DNA from: Enoplosus armatus
Lineage: Eukaryota > Chordata > Actinopteri > Centrarchiformes > Enoplosidae
DNA: 64,000 nucleotides
Assembly: GCF_043641665.1 (NCBI RefSeq)
Contig: NC_092187.1
Coordinates: 1,619,501 to 1,683,500, forward strand
Direction: 5' to 3'
Under the pieces are notes generated by a model that did not search any database, was not told the origin of the DNA, and saw nothing but the letters and a program-made list of their open reading frames with translations. How positions within the stretch are numbered: position 1 is the stretch's first letter; every line of letters begins with the position of its first letter. The position numbers were made by a program, and so were the translations under genes. This document shows positions 26,136 through 40,260 of this stretch, piece after piece.

Positions 26136-28792
26136 TGGTCCCTAATGTGGGTTAGGCTCACTGCCCAGAAAATCCCCAAGTCGTTGAAACGCCCCCAGTT
26201 TGCTTTCTGTTGAAAATGTGAAGTCTCAGAGTCAAAGCCCAGATAAACCCTGATGACATCACTAGGGTACATTTTTCAGAAGGAAAAGCTGTTTGTTTTT
26301 TTTTAAGAGATTGTTTCCTCATGCAGGTGTAGGGTGATTGACTGGAAGTAGGGTGTTACATAATGCAACACTTCAAGCCTTCTGGTTTATTGTTGTAGGT
26401 GATCCTGCTCTATTGACACAACTTATTGTCTAAGTCAACTTTTTGCTTTTCGGTTTCAACTTGACAGCCACTGCGCTTGGTCAGATCCCAACAGCCAAAG
26501 ACCAAAAATCCCTCTGCTTAAGAGTTAAACCTACTGATGTGCATGGCCCTGTCTGCTGAGTGTGCATGCCTGTTATCTTTTCAGCTGCTGCGATTTGATC
26601 TTTTACAGTGAAGGCTCTCTGATCTCAGCTGTATATTCACTAGAGATGTTTTACAGAAGTTTGAAGCCGTCCATTCTGTACAAACTTGTTTACTGTAGAA
26701 TAAAACTGTCACAGCGGCGTTTCTGTCTCCGCTGCTGTTCTCCCCGAGAGCAAGCCTCGACTCGGCCTCATTGACAGCTTTCCAAGTCAGCCTGACAGAT
26801 TATACGGGGGAATTCTCCGATTAGCTTTAATACAACTCTGTAAAGTTCTGCATACCCAGCATCTGTTTTTTTTTTTGTTTTATTTTACTGGAGTGAAATA
26901 TCCTAGTGCTCATTCCATCCCTGCAAGTTTGCACTATACATGCAGTCTAGGTATCACCATGAATGAAGGCCTACACATTTAGCAAATAGTCAAATTGAAC
27001 TCCATTTGTCCTTTGTGTACAGATTTTAGATAATAACATACAACACTATCTATATTGGTAAATTAGGATGATTCTGACTTCCACCTCTGAGCTTGAAGAA
27101 CTACGTAAAGTAAGTAAACACTTCCGTATTTAACTGACATTTTTGTCCATAAGTGGCTTGCTTTGACTTTTACCGATGGGTGCCGTCATAACGTAATGGT
27201 CAAGTGAATTAGCGGGTCCACTTGGCAGTCAGCGCTGCTCTGACCGCAGTCGGCGTGTTTCAATCATTAAAAGAGGTAATAAGAGGTTAAAATAACTCCT
27301 GCTGCAGATAATCATGATGAAAGCCTTTTGGCTGTGAAGTATAACTGCGCGAGTGAAAAATTAACAGCAGCCATGAGCCAAATGCCGGTAAATTTGGGCA
27401 ATTGCCTACTCCATCAGCCACTCTGGCAAGTCACAACCGCCATTTGAAGGTCCTTTATGGTTCTAAAAATCAAGCTGCTTGATAAAATTGTAAAAACAGT
27501 GGGCAGATTTCGAGGATGTGCCTACCGCTTGTTTCCTGCAGACTGAAGAGGACGTTTTCATACTGTGGAAATTACCTGGTGGTTTTCAGCTGCCTCCTTT
27601 AAGTGCCTTCCCTACTGCTGCATGGTTCATAACAGGGGCTTTCAAAGCCCCCCCCCCCCCACCCGCCCCTTAGACAAAATCGAGATGGGGCCTCAACTTT
27701 AGCCCTGTTTTGCCTATAGTAGTGTACATTTAAGCAATTTGCCTCCATCAAAAGTGCAGGTCTTGTTTGTGACGTACCCATGGGTGTACATTCAGCAATC
27801 ACTGAATTACTTTGATACTTAAGAAAACTTTAATTTATATTACGGGCGTTTATTTGCAATGGACATCAAAGAAAATGATAGGAGTATCACGTCTGTGTGT
27901 TCAGATCTGAGTTATGACTCTGAAGAAGAAGGTGCATGATTTTGCCAAGGGTTTTAAAGTGCCTTTAAATGCCTCCATGAGCTGCCACTCCTGCAGCTCC
28001 AACTGGTGACCCCTGTCGATGAGCAGGCCGAATCAGCGAGCCGAACTACAGTAACCAACTCTCTCTGTTTGTGTTCGGACCGGCGGCACGCACCTGTCCC
28101 TTTCACCTCATGCAGCACCGCATCTTTGCCTCTCGTCTTTCCACCCCCTTCCAACTTTCTTCTTGCTTGCAATTATTAGCAGCAGAAAGTAAGCTGAAGT
28201 TTCTTTAAGCGAGACACGAAATCAAACTCAAACTCTTGCTCTGTAGCTGACTGTGACCTCTGAGCAACAGAAAAGACCATTTCCCTACAGGTACCACCCC
28301 AACAATCCCAATAATGTCATTATTATATTATTTGCAAGAGCTCTTGTCAAGAGGACCCTATATTAACAGAGCACAGATGTGCACCAAGGAAACACACTTA
28401 TACGCCCACACATGTAGGTAGGCATGAAATTGTGCGATCCTAGCTGGTGCCATGTGTCAATTACTTGCTGGCAATCCGGCGTGTCACTTTATTTCATTTT
28501 ACGTGGCGAACCCCGTGCAGCACCTCTTGATCATTGTTGAGAGCGCTCTCGCACCCACAATCTGGAAAACACAGAGAGGTTATTTGCGGGTACGGTTTAT
28601 GTATTTATGTCCCCTCACTGTCATTTATGTTGCTATTTATGCTTCTAATCCTCTCTTCAAAGCCTTTACGTGTTAACTGCTGGATTTCTTTTGGCACATC
28701 CCACTTTGACTGCATTCTGTGCATATTTCTAAAAAACAACAACAACAACGAAATGGCACCCATACACATATAGGAAACCTATAAGCACAACA

Positions 28793-28953
28793 CACACACA
28801 CACACACACACACACATGCCACACAGGAGATAATGTAACTGCTCTCTCTGCTGCCTACATTGCAGATGCCAAGCGTACAGAGGAGGAATATCACACTTGA
28901 TTAAACACTGCCACTTGACAATCAGCCACTCACACACCTACACAGACCTACAC

Positions 28954-28986
<33 letters not shown>
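28793..28986 (+). repeat. Two (AC)n arrays
   Basis: (AC)n at about 28,791-28,816 and about 28,957-28,986. Confidence 0.9.
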
Positions 28987-28987
<1 letters not shown>

Positions 28988-30137
28988 TAAGACATATGCA
29001 TACCTTGGGGCAAGAGGAGGCATCCAAACACACACTTGCAAACACAGCCAAAGCTGCCTTCGCGTGCATCTGAGAGTGAGGCCGTTTGTGTGTATGTGGA
29101 GCTGTGGATGTTATGTGTGTGTGTGTGTGTGTGTGTGTGGATGCCAGGATGTCTGCAAATGCTGTGTGTATGTGTGTGTCATCTGTCCTTATGTCCGTAT
29201 CCCTCCTCTGATGTGACCTTTACACACAGACATTTTCGTCCCGCCCTGCCAGCAACACTGCTAACACAATTACACTGGGCTAATGAACAGAGGACCCTGA
29301 TAAAGTGGCACACACACACACACGTTTCCTCCATGCATATCTATCTCCCTGTAAAGGCTACATTTGCATCTTTAATATAAATGAAAGTGCTTATTAAAGT
29401 GCACACAGCAGTTCAGATCAGATGGGCGAAGAGCTTGTCTAAATCCGGAGCGTTTAACCCCTCGCGCTCCTTCCTCCTCCTACGAAATCCAACCCTCTTT
29501 TCCTCCTCTTGCTCACATGGTGCTTTTGTTCAAAATTGAACCCAAATGACTGAAACAATGCATTGCTTGTGGCAATTGTTCGGTAATCAATTAATTAATA
29601 TCCTAAAGCACCTTGTTTGTCAGTTGAGTGTTTTAGTATCCAGTGCTCCACAGGAAATGCTGCTGTAAGAGGCTTTTCAATATCAACCCTACAATATTTC
29701 CACATCTACAGCAGTTAATTCACAATGATGATGATGATGCAAGGAACCAAATCTCAGCGGTTTTCTTAATGAGACTGAGAAGCTCTTAACCTGAAATGAT
29801 CCCAGAGTGACATTTTGATTAGTTTTCCGCACCAGTATGAATACATTAGTTTCATTAGTAGTAGCGCTAATATTTACGAAATGCTCTCAAGAGGGCTTTT
29901 CCACAGTAATATAAGGAGGACAAGTCTTCACAGATTTGGTTGCCAGGCTTTTCTGCATGGAGAGGAACTTGAGGAATCATGGGAGGCAAAGTATAAGAGC
30001 CACAGAAATGACACATTAAAACATGGATTTCTTCACAACAAAGTGAAATCTGAATATAAATCAACTGCTATAGAGTCACGGATAATGCTTTTTAAGCAGG
30101 TTCCTCCATGTTGACTGATGATTTGACATGAATCCTA

Positions 30138-30215
30138 GTCTGACTCGCCGTACGTAGGCTGCTGGGGCAAGTCTGGCAACTATTTCAGTCGGCATTCTCC
30201 TCCCTTTCTGGGCGT
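30138..30215 (-). repeat. Dispersed repeat B, copy 1
   Basis: CTAGTCTGACTC, then GTAGGCTG, GTCTG, ACTATTTCAGT and ATTCTCCTCCC occur in this order. The reverse complement of the last 80 bases of the window has the same words at nearly the same spacing, so these are two copies of one family in opposite orientation. Confidence 0.6.
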
Positions 30216-30423
30216 TACTGTTTTCAATGTCCCCGTCGTTACGTGAAACAACGATATCAAGAACCTCCGAGCTAGCAGCCTACACACTGAAAATGGTTGG
30301 ACAGTTTCGACAAAGATTTGGATCATCTGTAGTTTTAACGGGCCCAGTGAGCTCCTCCAGAGCTCAAGTAAAGGTAGGCTTCACCTACCATGGCTGCATC
30401 CTGGGTTTGTGATTGATTTAAAG

Positions 30424-30560
30424 CAGGGTGTTCCCAATACTTTCAGCTCAAGACCCAAAAGAGACGTTTCGTGTCAGGTTCGCGTCGTGTCATTATTTTA
30501 CCCAATAAAAACGGGTCCGTGACCCAATTTGGGTTGCAACCCTAAGTTCGGGAAAGACTG
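30424..30560. mobile_element. Short hAT-like MITE with 8-bp target duplication
   Basis: The left end starts CAGGGTGTTCCCAATACTTT and the right end, read inward, starts CAGTCTTTCCCGAAC, giving imperfect inverted ends. Flanks ATTTAAAG and GTTTAAAG match at 7 of 8 positions. The interior TGGGTTGCAACCC and GACCC motifs are typical of fish hAT-derived short repeats. Length is 137 bp and there is no coding capacity. Confidence 0.6.
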
Positions 30561-30876
30561 GTTTAAAGGAAAACAAACAAGCCAGAGCATTTTTTTCCCC
30601 CTATCCCAGAACAACGATGGGTTGAGCCAGACCTTTCTGGCTATGCGAGACTACATGAAATGTGACTAAAATTTGATTGCAGGTTGAACTTAGAATTACA
30701 TGTTCCAACTTTTACACCCTCCCCAGTACAGCTCATTGAGGGGCTACAACCAAAAACCTTCCCTTTGCCTCTCTTGAATGGATGTTAAAAGATATATTTC
30801 TCTGCTCTTGTATGATCAGCGTCCACAGAGGACATTTGTAACCTACCCTCACTTCCTGTCATAATATATTCTAATG

Positions 30877-31212
30877 CAGTGGTTGTGAAAGTGGTCCCAA
30901 TAAGCCCTAGGTGTCCCTTAGGGGGAATGCAGTGGATCCATCAGAATGCAGAAAACCTTGAGTTTCATTCTCTTGAAATGTTTCCAGTGAGGAAATGTAT
31001 GATGTCTTTTCATGCATCACTCTCAGCACCACCATCTTCCCATGTAGATTTTGGACAGATAAGCAATTCACTTCGGTCCTATTTGACACTAAATCAACAA
31101 AAGACCCATTTTCCTTGTGAGATCCGTGGATGAAATCTTCTCAAATGGGGGTCTGGAACCGAATTTGTCTTTACTCAGGGGGCCGTGACATAAAAACACT
31201 GAAGAAACTCTG
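30877..31212. mobile_element. hAT-like nonautonomous element
   Basis: The left end starts CAGTGGTTGTGAAAGTGGTC and the right end, read inward, starts CAGAGTTTCTTCAG. Flanks TTCTAATG and CTCTAATT match at 6 of 8 positions. Interior phrases such as CCCTAGGTGTCCCTTAG and TTTACTCAGGGGGCC match a common fish repeat as I remember it. 336 bp, no coding capacity. Confidence 0.6.
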
Positions 31213-34200
31213 CTCTAATTCCATTGCTAATCAAATCTGGATCTACATTTTTGACATGAGGATACAGTCAAAGAGGAAGAGGGCGGAATCTTGAGGCGTT
31301 GCATTGGCCTGATTGCGATCAGACGGGATCCTGGGCTGCTGAGTCTGGTTCTGATTATCACGTCTAAGAACTGACAGCATTCCAGCACTGCTGCAGGGCC
31401 GCGGCCTCACAGGGGGAAGGATTAACCATTGTGCATGTGTTCCTCTCATTCTATAGTTCTTTATTTGACGGAAACAAAAGGGGGACTGTTGGTGGTGTGT
31501 AGATGATGGTTAATCCTTCAACTAGATGATCCAACGTAGACTCCTAACCTGGCAACCATTAACTCTGCTGTTGAGTCTTTGAGCGCAGAGCTGAATCCCT
31601 ACCAGCTGCTGTTCTGCAGCTGAACCCCAACTCTGACCTCCCTGTGGGCACGTGAAAAGATAATTTCCCTACGAGGAGTAATAATACAGACACAATGGTG
31701 TTTTTGCAGTCTAATGACATATAGGACAGCCAAGCAAATGACAGCCATTGAGACCTGGTTCATGAGCAGTTCAAGATCTGTAAGTGGAAGTATGTACAGT
31801 TCAAACTGATAATCATTCCCATCTCCACAAAGACCACTGTAAGAATTGACCACCTGAACAAGTCAGCTTAAAGTTGTACTTTACGTTCAGAATAATATCT
31901 TCCAGTATGGTTTCTGTCACATCTAACCTGTTGGGTCAGTTAAAACACAATCTGGTGCATTCACCACGTTGTGCGGTTCGTTTGGTCTGAAAGCTGTCGA
32001 TTCAACTCTGGTGCAGACCAAACACCTGGACCGAGACCGAATGTCTTGAAGTATATTTCAAGATAAAAAGTGGAATTACCTCGCCCTATTGAAGAAAAAT
32101 AATATTTGATATACTAAATGACTTCATCAGAAAGACATTCATGGCTGTCAATGACAAACGGCAACGTTTTTAAGTCGACTTGGGTTTGAATTCAAGTAGA
32201 TAACAGGGACAGGAAGAGGATGAACCTGACACGTTTGGCCCACAGTAATAAACACGTAACGGTGTACAACCACAGAAATTCATACACTCTCTTACTGCTA
32301 CAACCACACACACCATGTACACACACATTCATACCTTGAGGGAACCCATGTGTGTAACAGCACCATATGGACTTTGCACAGAGCCTCGTGCAAACCAATC
32401 GCCAAATTCCACTAACACACATTTCATTGCTGAACACAGTGTTACGCTGACGCTGCTCTTCTTAACATAACATCTTAACCCAAACCCCCCAAGCCACGCT
32501 CCCTGACTGCATGTGTTTATCTCAGGCATGAGGACTTGAAGGCCGCCCCCCCCCCCTACTTGTTGCACTTCTATAACACAGCTATAGATATTCACGACTC
32601 GCTCTTGTTAACCTTAAAGCAATATTTCAGCCGGGTACAGCACTGGGGTGTAGGTTTTGGCAGGCACACGCCCATGGGGGTTCATAAATAATCCCCTGCA
32701 TATGTTAGCTGTCCTGGTTGAGAGTGGTGATGTATTGGAAATTGCCGTTGTTTTGCTTTTCTTTCAGTGTGGAAATCATGATTCAAGTGGATACAAAGAA
32801 AGTACTTCCAGCCAAATTATGGGGGTTTGTTTGTCGCTTGGCCTCTTCAACAATGATAAAAATAACCTTTCTCGATACGGCAGTTGCCGCATCAACACAG
32901 AGAAGAGACAGAATAATGCAAAATTTACATCGGAGAATAAATAAAAGAATAAAAATGAGATTTTATGTAATCGCACAAACATAACATATTTCACTTAAAT
33001 AAATGAGAAAACACAATAAATATTCTATATGAGGCTTAAAATGAAAACAGATCGAGGACTCGGTGTTTTCAAAAGTAATTCTAGCCACTGAAAAAGAGGG
33101 TCAGCGGGGAAAGACACAAACCCTAGACCCCACTGTTGTTGACCGGTTGGTGCAGCTCATACCGAGTGCAGGCAGGAAAATGAAAATACTGTTCCAGGGT
33201 GAAATATCAGTGGCGGTCATATCATCCATGTACAGCCGGAGACCTGCTGCTGCTGAATAAATATTCAGTCAGACTATGTTACAGCTCGAGTCCGCCTGAT
33301 ACTGCTGTTAAACAGTCTTTCCTTCAGGCATGTGGAGGGGACATCCCTGGGCCTGAGGGGTCAGAGAGGGCGTGAGAGCACAGACAGGCCTGGCTGGGAG
33401 AGAGGGAGAGAGAGAGAGAGGGGGGAACACTGACAAGACTGAAGGGATCATGTCTCTGTGGATGTGCTCCAAGGCAGCAATCCAATACTGTAAACACGCT
33501 GTCTATCCTTAACCTGGGAGCCACGACCCCCAGAGGATGCTGAGAGACGATCCTCAGAGGAGTTCACAAGGTTATTACAGCAGAGTCCATCTTGACATTT
33601 AGTCGTTTAGTCTCATCCGTGGTCATAAAACCGTACTGAAGTTGCTAAAGATCCCCTTACTCACTTGAAAGTCTTCAGCACTGCTACTTCCTGGAAAAAT
33701 GTTGCATCTTCAGCGGTGAACCTCAACCAGAAGTCCAACCAATGAAGTCATCGCACATTCACAACAATCATGGGACGCTCTCCCTTGTTTCCTGTGACAC
33801 CAACAAAGGCATAAAATGTCTGAAATAATTTTTATAAAGACAAACTATTTCAACGGTCATGCCTTCCTAGCTGACTTATCGAACTGCTTTTCTTTCCAAA
33901 GCTGCCGATTCCTACGTCTGAATTCACACCCCTGTTTGAACGGGAAATGTATCACATCAAGGGAGCGATGATTCCATCTCATGGGACCTCTGAGTGAAAA
34001 TATGTAGCCACAGAGCTTTAAGCAGTCTAAGTCACCGCCGGCAACGCATCTAGCTCCATTTCTGCCAAACCGCTTTTCAATTCAACGCTCTTGTCAACTT
34101 CAAGGTTTAACACGAACACACACACACGTCACCATTTTGAGGTGAGGCCTAAGTCATTAATTTGGGAAAAGTATCAACAACAAGGTCGTTAAAATGACAC

Positions 34201-36238
34201 ACAAAGGAAACGTTCTTGAGAGAAGACGGTTTTCACCAAACAAAAGAAATGATCTAATCCAATTGTCGGAATTATCATCGTGTTTTTTTATAGAAACACT
34301 CAATATGACTGCAGCACGAGCCTGCGGGTTCAAAACTGCATTTTTGAGTCTAGCTCACCCACTGAGTCAATATTCTAACCGCACAAAGCCAATAATGTGA
34401 CTCATCACTTTAGACAAGCAGCGACTGGCAGCGAATTTGAGTTAGCAGAGATTTATCTTTGTGGCTGTGGAAGAAGAAAGATCATTTGCTGAGCTAGAAC
34501 TGCCGCCACAACTTTTCTGGCTGTGACATTAGACTGGGGCACTGTGAAGAGCTAGTCATGAGTTACAAAGGTGACCAGTCATCGTAGCTGACCTTCCACG
34601 CTCCAGTTAAAGCCATAACCCACTGGCTGTGGAGGACAGCAAGTTAGCCACCCTCCCGACTTCATCATGAATGCTCTGGTCAGGGATTAATAGAAAAACA
34701 CATCATTTCCATTTTTTTCTATTCAAACCAAACAGGTTTGACTCACCCAGTAAGAATATGTCTGTTTTTAGCAGCTCTGCCTTTTGATAAATGCTTGTAT
34801 AACTAAAACCACCAATCTGAAAACATTAAGCATTGGTTTCGTTTGCCAGGACTTCTTGGCACCGAATGAGAGGCCACGTTCCATTTTTGCAAACATATAT
34901 AGCCGTAGCTGTTGCCAGCGCTGGAGAAGTGACAGCTTCCAACAAAAGCTTTGCATCCCAAATTTCAAGTTGTTTGGAACGTTTTCAATCAACTAATGAT
35001 ACACTTTTCAGTTCCTGGAACTTGGCAATAGCCGGCGATCTTCTCACGGGCTCCGTTTGTTTATTTGTTTTTGCCTAGCTCCATAAGCTTTTTGAACATT
35101 TACTAATAGTAACACATTCAATGGCACTTTTTTTTTTTTTTTTTTTATTCTAGCTGAACGGCTCTGCCTCCACACAAAGTGTTTTTTTTTTTTTTTAGCT
35201 TCGGTTACATACACAAGCGCAGCACTCTCTGATGGCTTCAGCAGCTTCTCTGAGCACTCTTATAACAAACACAACAGCCCCAGTTTAAAAGAAAAAAAAA
35301 AACAACCAAGATTTACAGAGACGTCTGAAGAGACATCTCATGATGTGAATTAAGATAGTCATCGCTTTTCATGGGCTTTTGGAGGGAAGAAAGACAAGGA
35401 GATGAGAAGTTCAAAGTAGATATCACTGAGGGCACTGAAGGACGCCACATTTCAGCTACATAGGCAAAAGAAACACTGGATAGGAAGACAAGATATCTGT
35501 CCCCCCCTTTTTTTTTTTTTTTTTTTTACTCAAAAAGGTGTAACAACCCAAAACCAACAACATACGTCCAAAAAGATCTCCCCTTAAACAGCGAGAGGCT
35601 GTGAAAAGACACGAGCACTGCTCATGTGACGCATACCAATTGTGTCCACATGACCGTGTGCGTTTTTGCGCGTGAAAAAGAGAAGGAAAGCTCCTTCCAA
35701 AGATTGTGAAAACAAGTCCCATTCACAGTGATAAAATCTGTTAATCCGGCTGCGCTGGCCCCTCTCGGTATATCAGCCCCGTTCATTTCCCTAAAGGACC
35801 TCTGGAGTGGGGTAACACTCAGCTCCGCGGCTCACTCTCGCTCTCTCGGAGAGAACCAGATGTTTGGATAGAGTTGATATGCTTGTTGCATTCGAGAAGC
35901 AATCCCCTCCGCCGTGTGTCGCCGGAGCTGACATAGTCTTTCGCCAGCAGGCACACATTTCACGTAAACAAGGCATCAGCAGCAATAAATGTAAAGGCCA
36001 TAATCAACACGCAAATGTCAACCACCCGGCTGTTTCGAAAGCAGTGGTGTTGATTTCTGATTGCAGTGCAGGCTGAAATGTGAACAAAACTCATTTTGTG
36101 TGCGGAAAAAAACATAAGGAGGACTGAAGTTGACACAAGGCATCCCTGAATTAATGTAGAATGTGCTTGTGTGCAAGTGTCTATGTGAAGAGGTCAACCT
36201 AGGGCACAGGCTTGAATGAAAACGTGTGTCTTTGCATA

Positions 36239-36239
<1 letters not shown>

Positions 36240-36279
<40 letters not shown>
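36240..36279 (+). repeat. (TG)n microsatellite
   Basis: About 20 TG units. Confidence 0.95.
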
Positions 36280-36281
<2 letters not shown>

Positions 36282-38158
36282 GGGAATAAAGCCCTTGCTC
36301 TAGCCCTGTAGCCTCGTTTTCCAGCCTGCAAAATGTGGAAAAAATGCGCTGTGACTCCAAGCGTGAAGCAAAGTGCCAGAAAACCCTGAACCAGGACAAA
36401 CACATAAAAATCCATGGCTCCATTAGCCATGTTCAAGCTTAGCCTGGCACGGCTCAGTTTGGTTCACTTTGGCAGCGGGGAAATGGATTTCAGAACAACA
36501 GCTGCACATAAAGCAAATTCCAAATCCACTCTTCGACGCAGACGCGTAGATGCGCGAGGGTGACATTGATTAAACCAGATCTGATTTGTAATAAAAGCCC
36601 TATTGTCTGTATCTTAATCTATCTGAGGGCCCATTACGGGCGACAGCTCTCGTTTCCGGTGGGTCCCCTTCATAATGACAGGCAAAATCTTCCATTCTCT
36701 TATGCAGCAACGTCTCCCGCACACTCCTGATAACGTACATGCATAAGGCTGGCAACGGCTCGTTATGACATCATCCGAGCGTCTTCTTGAAACAATTATT
36801 TGCAATGCAACGTGCTGGAGCCTTGATTCTGGTGCAGCTGTGATAGCTTACAGTGTAACAGTGTGAAGAGTGGATCTAATCAGAGAGGGTGGAATGCGAC
36901 CTCTCGCCCCTACCCACGGCCCTCCGCAGCCACTGCAGCGGCCTTATCTGATTGGTCTGTCTCGCACGGTAATCATTTCCAGAACCCAAACTGGGCCGCC
37001 AAAAGCTGGAGGGACGGGGGGGACGGGGGGGGGGAGAAGAGAGCAAGAATGGGCTTTCTGAAAGAGCGATGAGTGCTGCAAAATCCTGCAAGCTGCTTGT
37101 GCTGAAATCCCCCTCAAACAAAGCAACAGACACCATGTCGTCGAAAATCATTTAAAGATAAAACAACTCAATGTACACAGCATTTTCATACCAATAAAAG
37201 TTTTAGACACACAGCGCTACTAGTGGTAAAACAAAGTCCACATGGTATTGCTGCTGTGTTTCGATCCCAATTGCAACAGCGCAGCGTTTAGAAACGCTCT
37301 ACCTCTGACTGGCGTCTTCTTCATAGCAATGCCAGCTGAGGTTTGTGGGTATCACAGCATTCGGAGCCATCTGCCACGCCAAACTGATGGGGCGATGTAA
37401 TACATTAAATCTTCCAGGGGGGGACTCTTGTGTTTATTGATGTCCATTGAGGATATCATTAAAATAACATTCGGGGTACGGGTAAAGTTACTCTCGGAGC
37501 CAGAAACTTACTTCACAACTCTATACCTTTTCCTTTCCAAAAAAAGAAAAAGCCACGAGGTTTATGGGAAACGTGGTTTGGATTTTCTCTAACTGCGTGA
37601 GAGAGAGGCCTCAATTGGTTCCCTTTGTTTATAGTAATCATAACAAGGTACCACTAAAGCTAATTTGACAATGGCGTATTGACGTATTGATGAAGAAAAT
37701 CAAAAAAACAATGTCTGTGTTCCAGTCAGTGTTAGTTTGGGGTGGACTTGTTCCAACAATAGAAAGTAGATATCCAAGACTTTAATTTATGATAAGAGGG
37801 AGTGTTTTTTTTTTTTCCTGTCTGTTTTCTCACGGAACATAAAACTTTCACTGTCACAACGCCAGTGTGTGGAGTTCTGATGATGAACTGAGGCTTTGCA
37901 CTGTATTGCTGCAGTGTGAAATAGCCACTAAGTCACTCTTAAACAGCACCACGAGCAGCAATTCCTCACTCTCTGTCTCGCCTTCTCTCCCACTTGCACA
38001 CAAAACACACACTCCCTCCACTCTGTATTTCTCTCCATCCAACATCCGTTTTTTTTTTTTCCCGCTTCTGAGCATCAGCATGCAGAGAAAAACCCATCAG
38101 TAATCCCCTGCTGCTCAGCTCTGGAACTGCCTGGCTGCCCCATGGTAGTTATAGGTCA

Positions 38159-38159
<1 letters not shown>

Positions 38160-38206
<47 letters not shown>

Positions 38207-38214
38207 CACACACA
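38160..38214 (+). repeat. (AC)n microsatellite, one interruption
   Basis: About 27 AC units with one extra A. A short (AC)n follows at about 38,313-38,333 and a (CT)n at 38,468-38,492. Confidence 0.95.
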
Positions 38215-39440
38215 CGCCTTCAAAAACACATACATTCACACATACACACATCTACAAGCATGACAATGTGGTTGGTGTAGGTCACGGCAGTTGTACATCT
38301 TCCTCTCTCCGACACACACACACACACACACACGTAACACAGTAGCAGCCCAAGTGTGTGTGTTGACAGAGAAATGCCAGTCTTGCGCCCTGCTGTTTAA
38401 CCCCTTCTAATCCCTTCAGAGTGCCAGAGCTTTATGGTCAATTCACACTCTTTCATGCTTTTTATTCTCTCTCTCTCTCTCTCTCTCTCTCTGTAGCCTC
38501 AAGAGTAATCCCCCACAGCAGCTGTGGCAAAACATCAGACATGTGTGGAATAGACTCATCACACACGGTGGCACGGATATAAGAGCACACTGACACACAA
38601 CGCAGTCGCACAACGCCGGGTGGTAAACACGCCAGTGTTAACGTGACGCCTGAATACAGTGAAGTGACTGGTTTTGATTGTTATTTCAAGATACCGGGAA
38701 GATATTCCGGCTACTTTTTCAATCAATTGAATGTCGCTTTGTTTCAATGACATTTAATGAACAAAAATGGCTGTTATACATTTCAGGGCGGCAGCTAATG
38801 ATGAATTTCCACGATCGACTCATCCGATCGATTTCTCCATCATAAATAAAGACAAGGAGGAGCGGCAAAAACCTCACATTTAAGAAGCTGGAGTCAGCGA
38901 ATGTTTTAGCATTTGGGTTTCAAATGACTTACTACGGTGAATCTACTATCAAAATCATTTCCTGTCGATCGACTAATTCATTGATCAATTTGTTTTACCT
39001 TCAATCAATCAATCACTGGTTTCAGCGCCTCAAATATGAGGATTTGCTGATTTCGATACATGGGTTATGACGGTCTTTTTCCACCATTTTTTACAATTCG
39101 ATGATTAAGAAAGACTTGACTAGACCCTCAGCATCTGATCAGGATAAGATATCTTCTACTGTACACTAGGATTGACCCATTTCTGAACACAGCGCACCAT
39201 GGCATACACACACAAAGGCACATAGGTGCAGGTATGCATGAACTGAGTTTATACTAAAGCTCGACAGAAGAAGAAAAATGGAGTTGAATTCCCCCCAGAG
39301 TACACAGGGAAGCCAGTCAACTACATCAGCACAGAGTGGGAAAATGAAATGCTGTGTTCAACAGCCACATAAACTGTTCAGTTTCCTCGGTTTCACAAGA
39401 GGAAAGAATTTGAAACAGTGTGTGGAGAGGCGAGGCATGA

Positions 39441-39445
<5 letters not shown>

Positions 39446-39478
<33 letters not shown>

Positions 39479-39596
39479 AACGCTCAAAAAATCCCACAGC
39501 TGCGCACACAAAAACAGGCTGACTCAAAAACACACAAATAATATTTCACACAACCAATTTCACGAAACCACAACCATAAACACTAAAAAACACTCG

Positions 39597-39633
<37 letters not shown>
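39446..39633 (+). repeat. Two (AC)n arrays
   Basis: (AC)n at about 39,446-39,476 and 39,599-39,633. Confidence 0.95.
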
Positions 39634-39635
<2 letters not shown>

Positions 39636-40225
39636 CACAAGCTGCCATGAACACACACTCAAACAGAGTGAAAAAGTGTATGTATGCAGCGAATGGCTCC
39701 ATTTCTCTCATTAGGGAGAAGGAGCTGCCTGCAGCAAAGCCTCCTCCAGTCAGTCTGCTGAGATCTCTAAAACCTACAGTGCTAGTCAGACAGAGAGAGA
39801 GAGAGAGAGAGGGATAAAACTGTCATACACTGCACCTACGCTGGAAAAACAGATGAAGAGAGACTGAACAGAAGAGAGAGTGGAATCAGAAGGAGGAAAA
39901 AAAGGATGGTAGGAACACAGTAGAGTGTCTTCAAATTCCCTGATTTGAATTTCAAAAAACTATGACTGTTCAACCTGGAATTTAACACGAGGCCAAACTG
40001 AAAGCCAAAAGCACAGTTTAAGATTGTGAATCAATAAAGCATACTACATTAAGAGTTGAGCGACGTGATCCAAAGGGCCCAAGACACAGGTTTCAAGACA
40101 CCTTTCGACACACAGGACGGGCAACGGTAGCCAGGAATGGGATGTGCCAGTGAGATACAACTGATGCTCTTCTGGAGTATTGATGCACGTTAATGGTAGG
40201 AAAGAGACTAATCTGCCGCCTGATT

Positions 40226-40256
<31 letters not shown>

Positions 40257-40260
40257 GTGT
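40226..40260 (+). repeat. (GT)n microsatellite
   Basis: About 17 GT units with one GC interruption. Confidence 0.9.

Noticed and set aside
27633..27716. Possible fourth hAT-like element (CAGGGGC...GCCCTG ends)
   Set aside because: The flanking 8 bp (GTTCATAA and TTTTGCCT) do not match and the inverted ends agree for only a few bases.
38160..38340. CRISPR-like array of repeats
   Set aside because: These are plain (AC)n microsatellites with no spacer structure, in a vertebrate genome.
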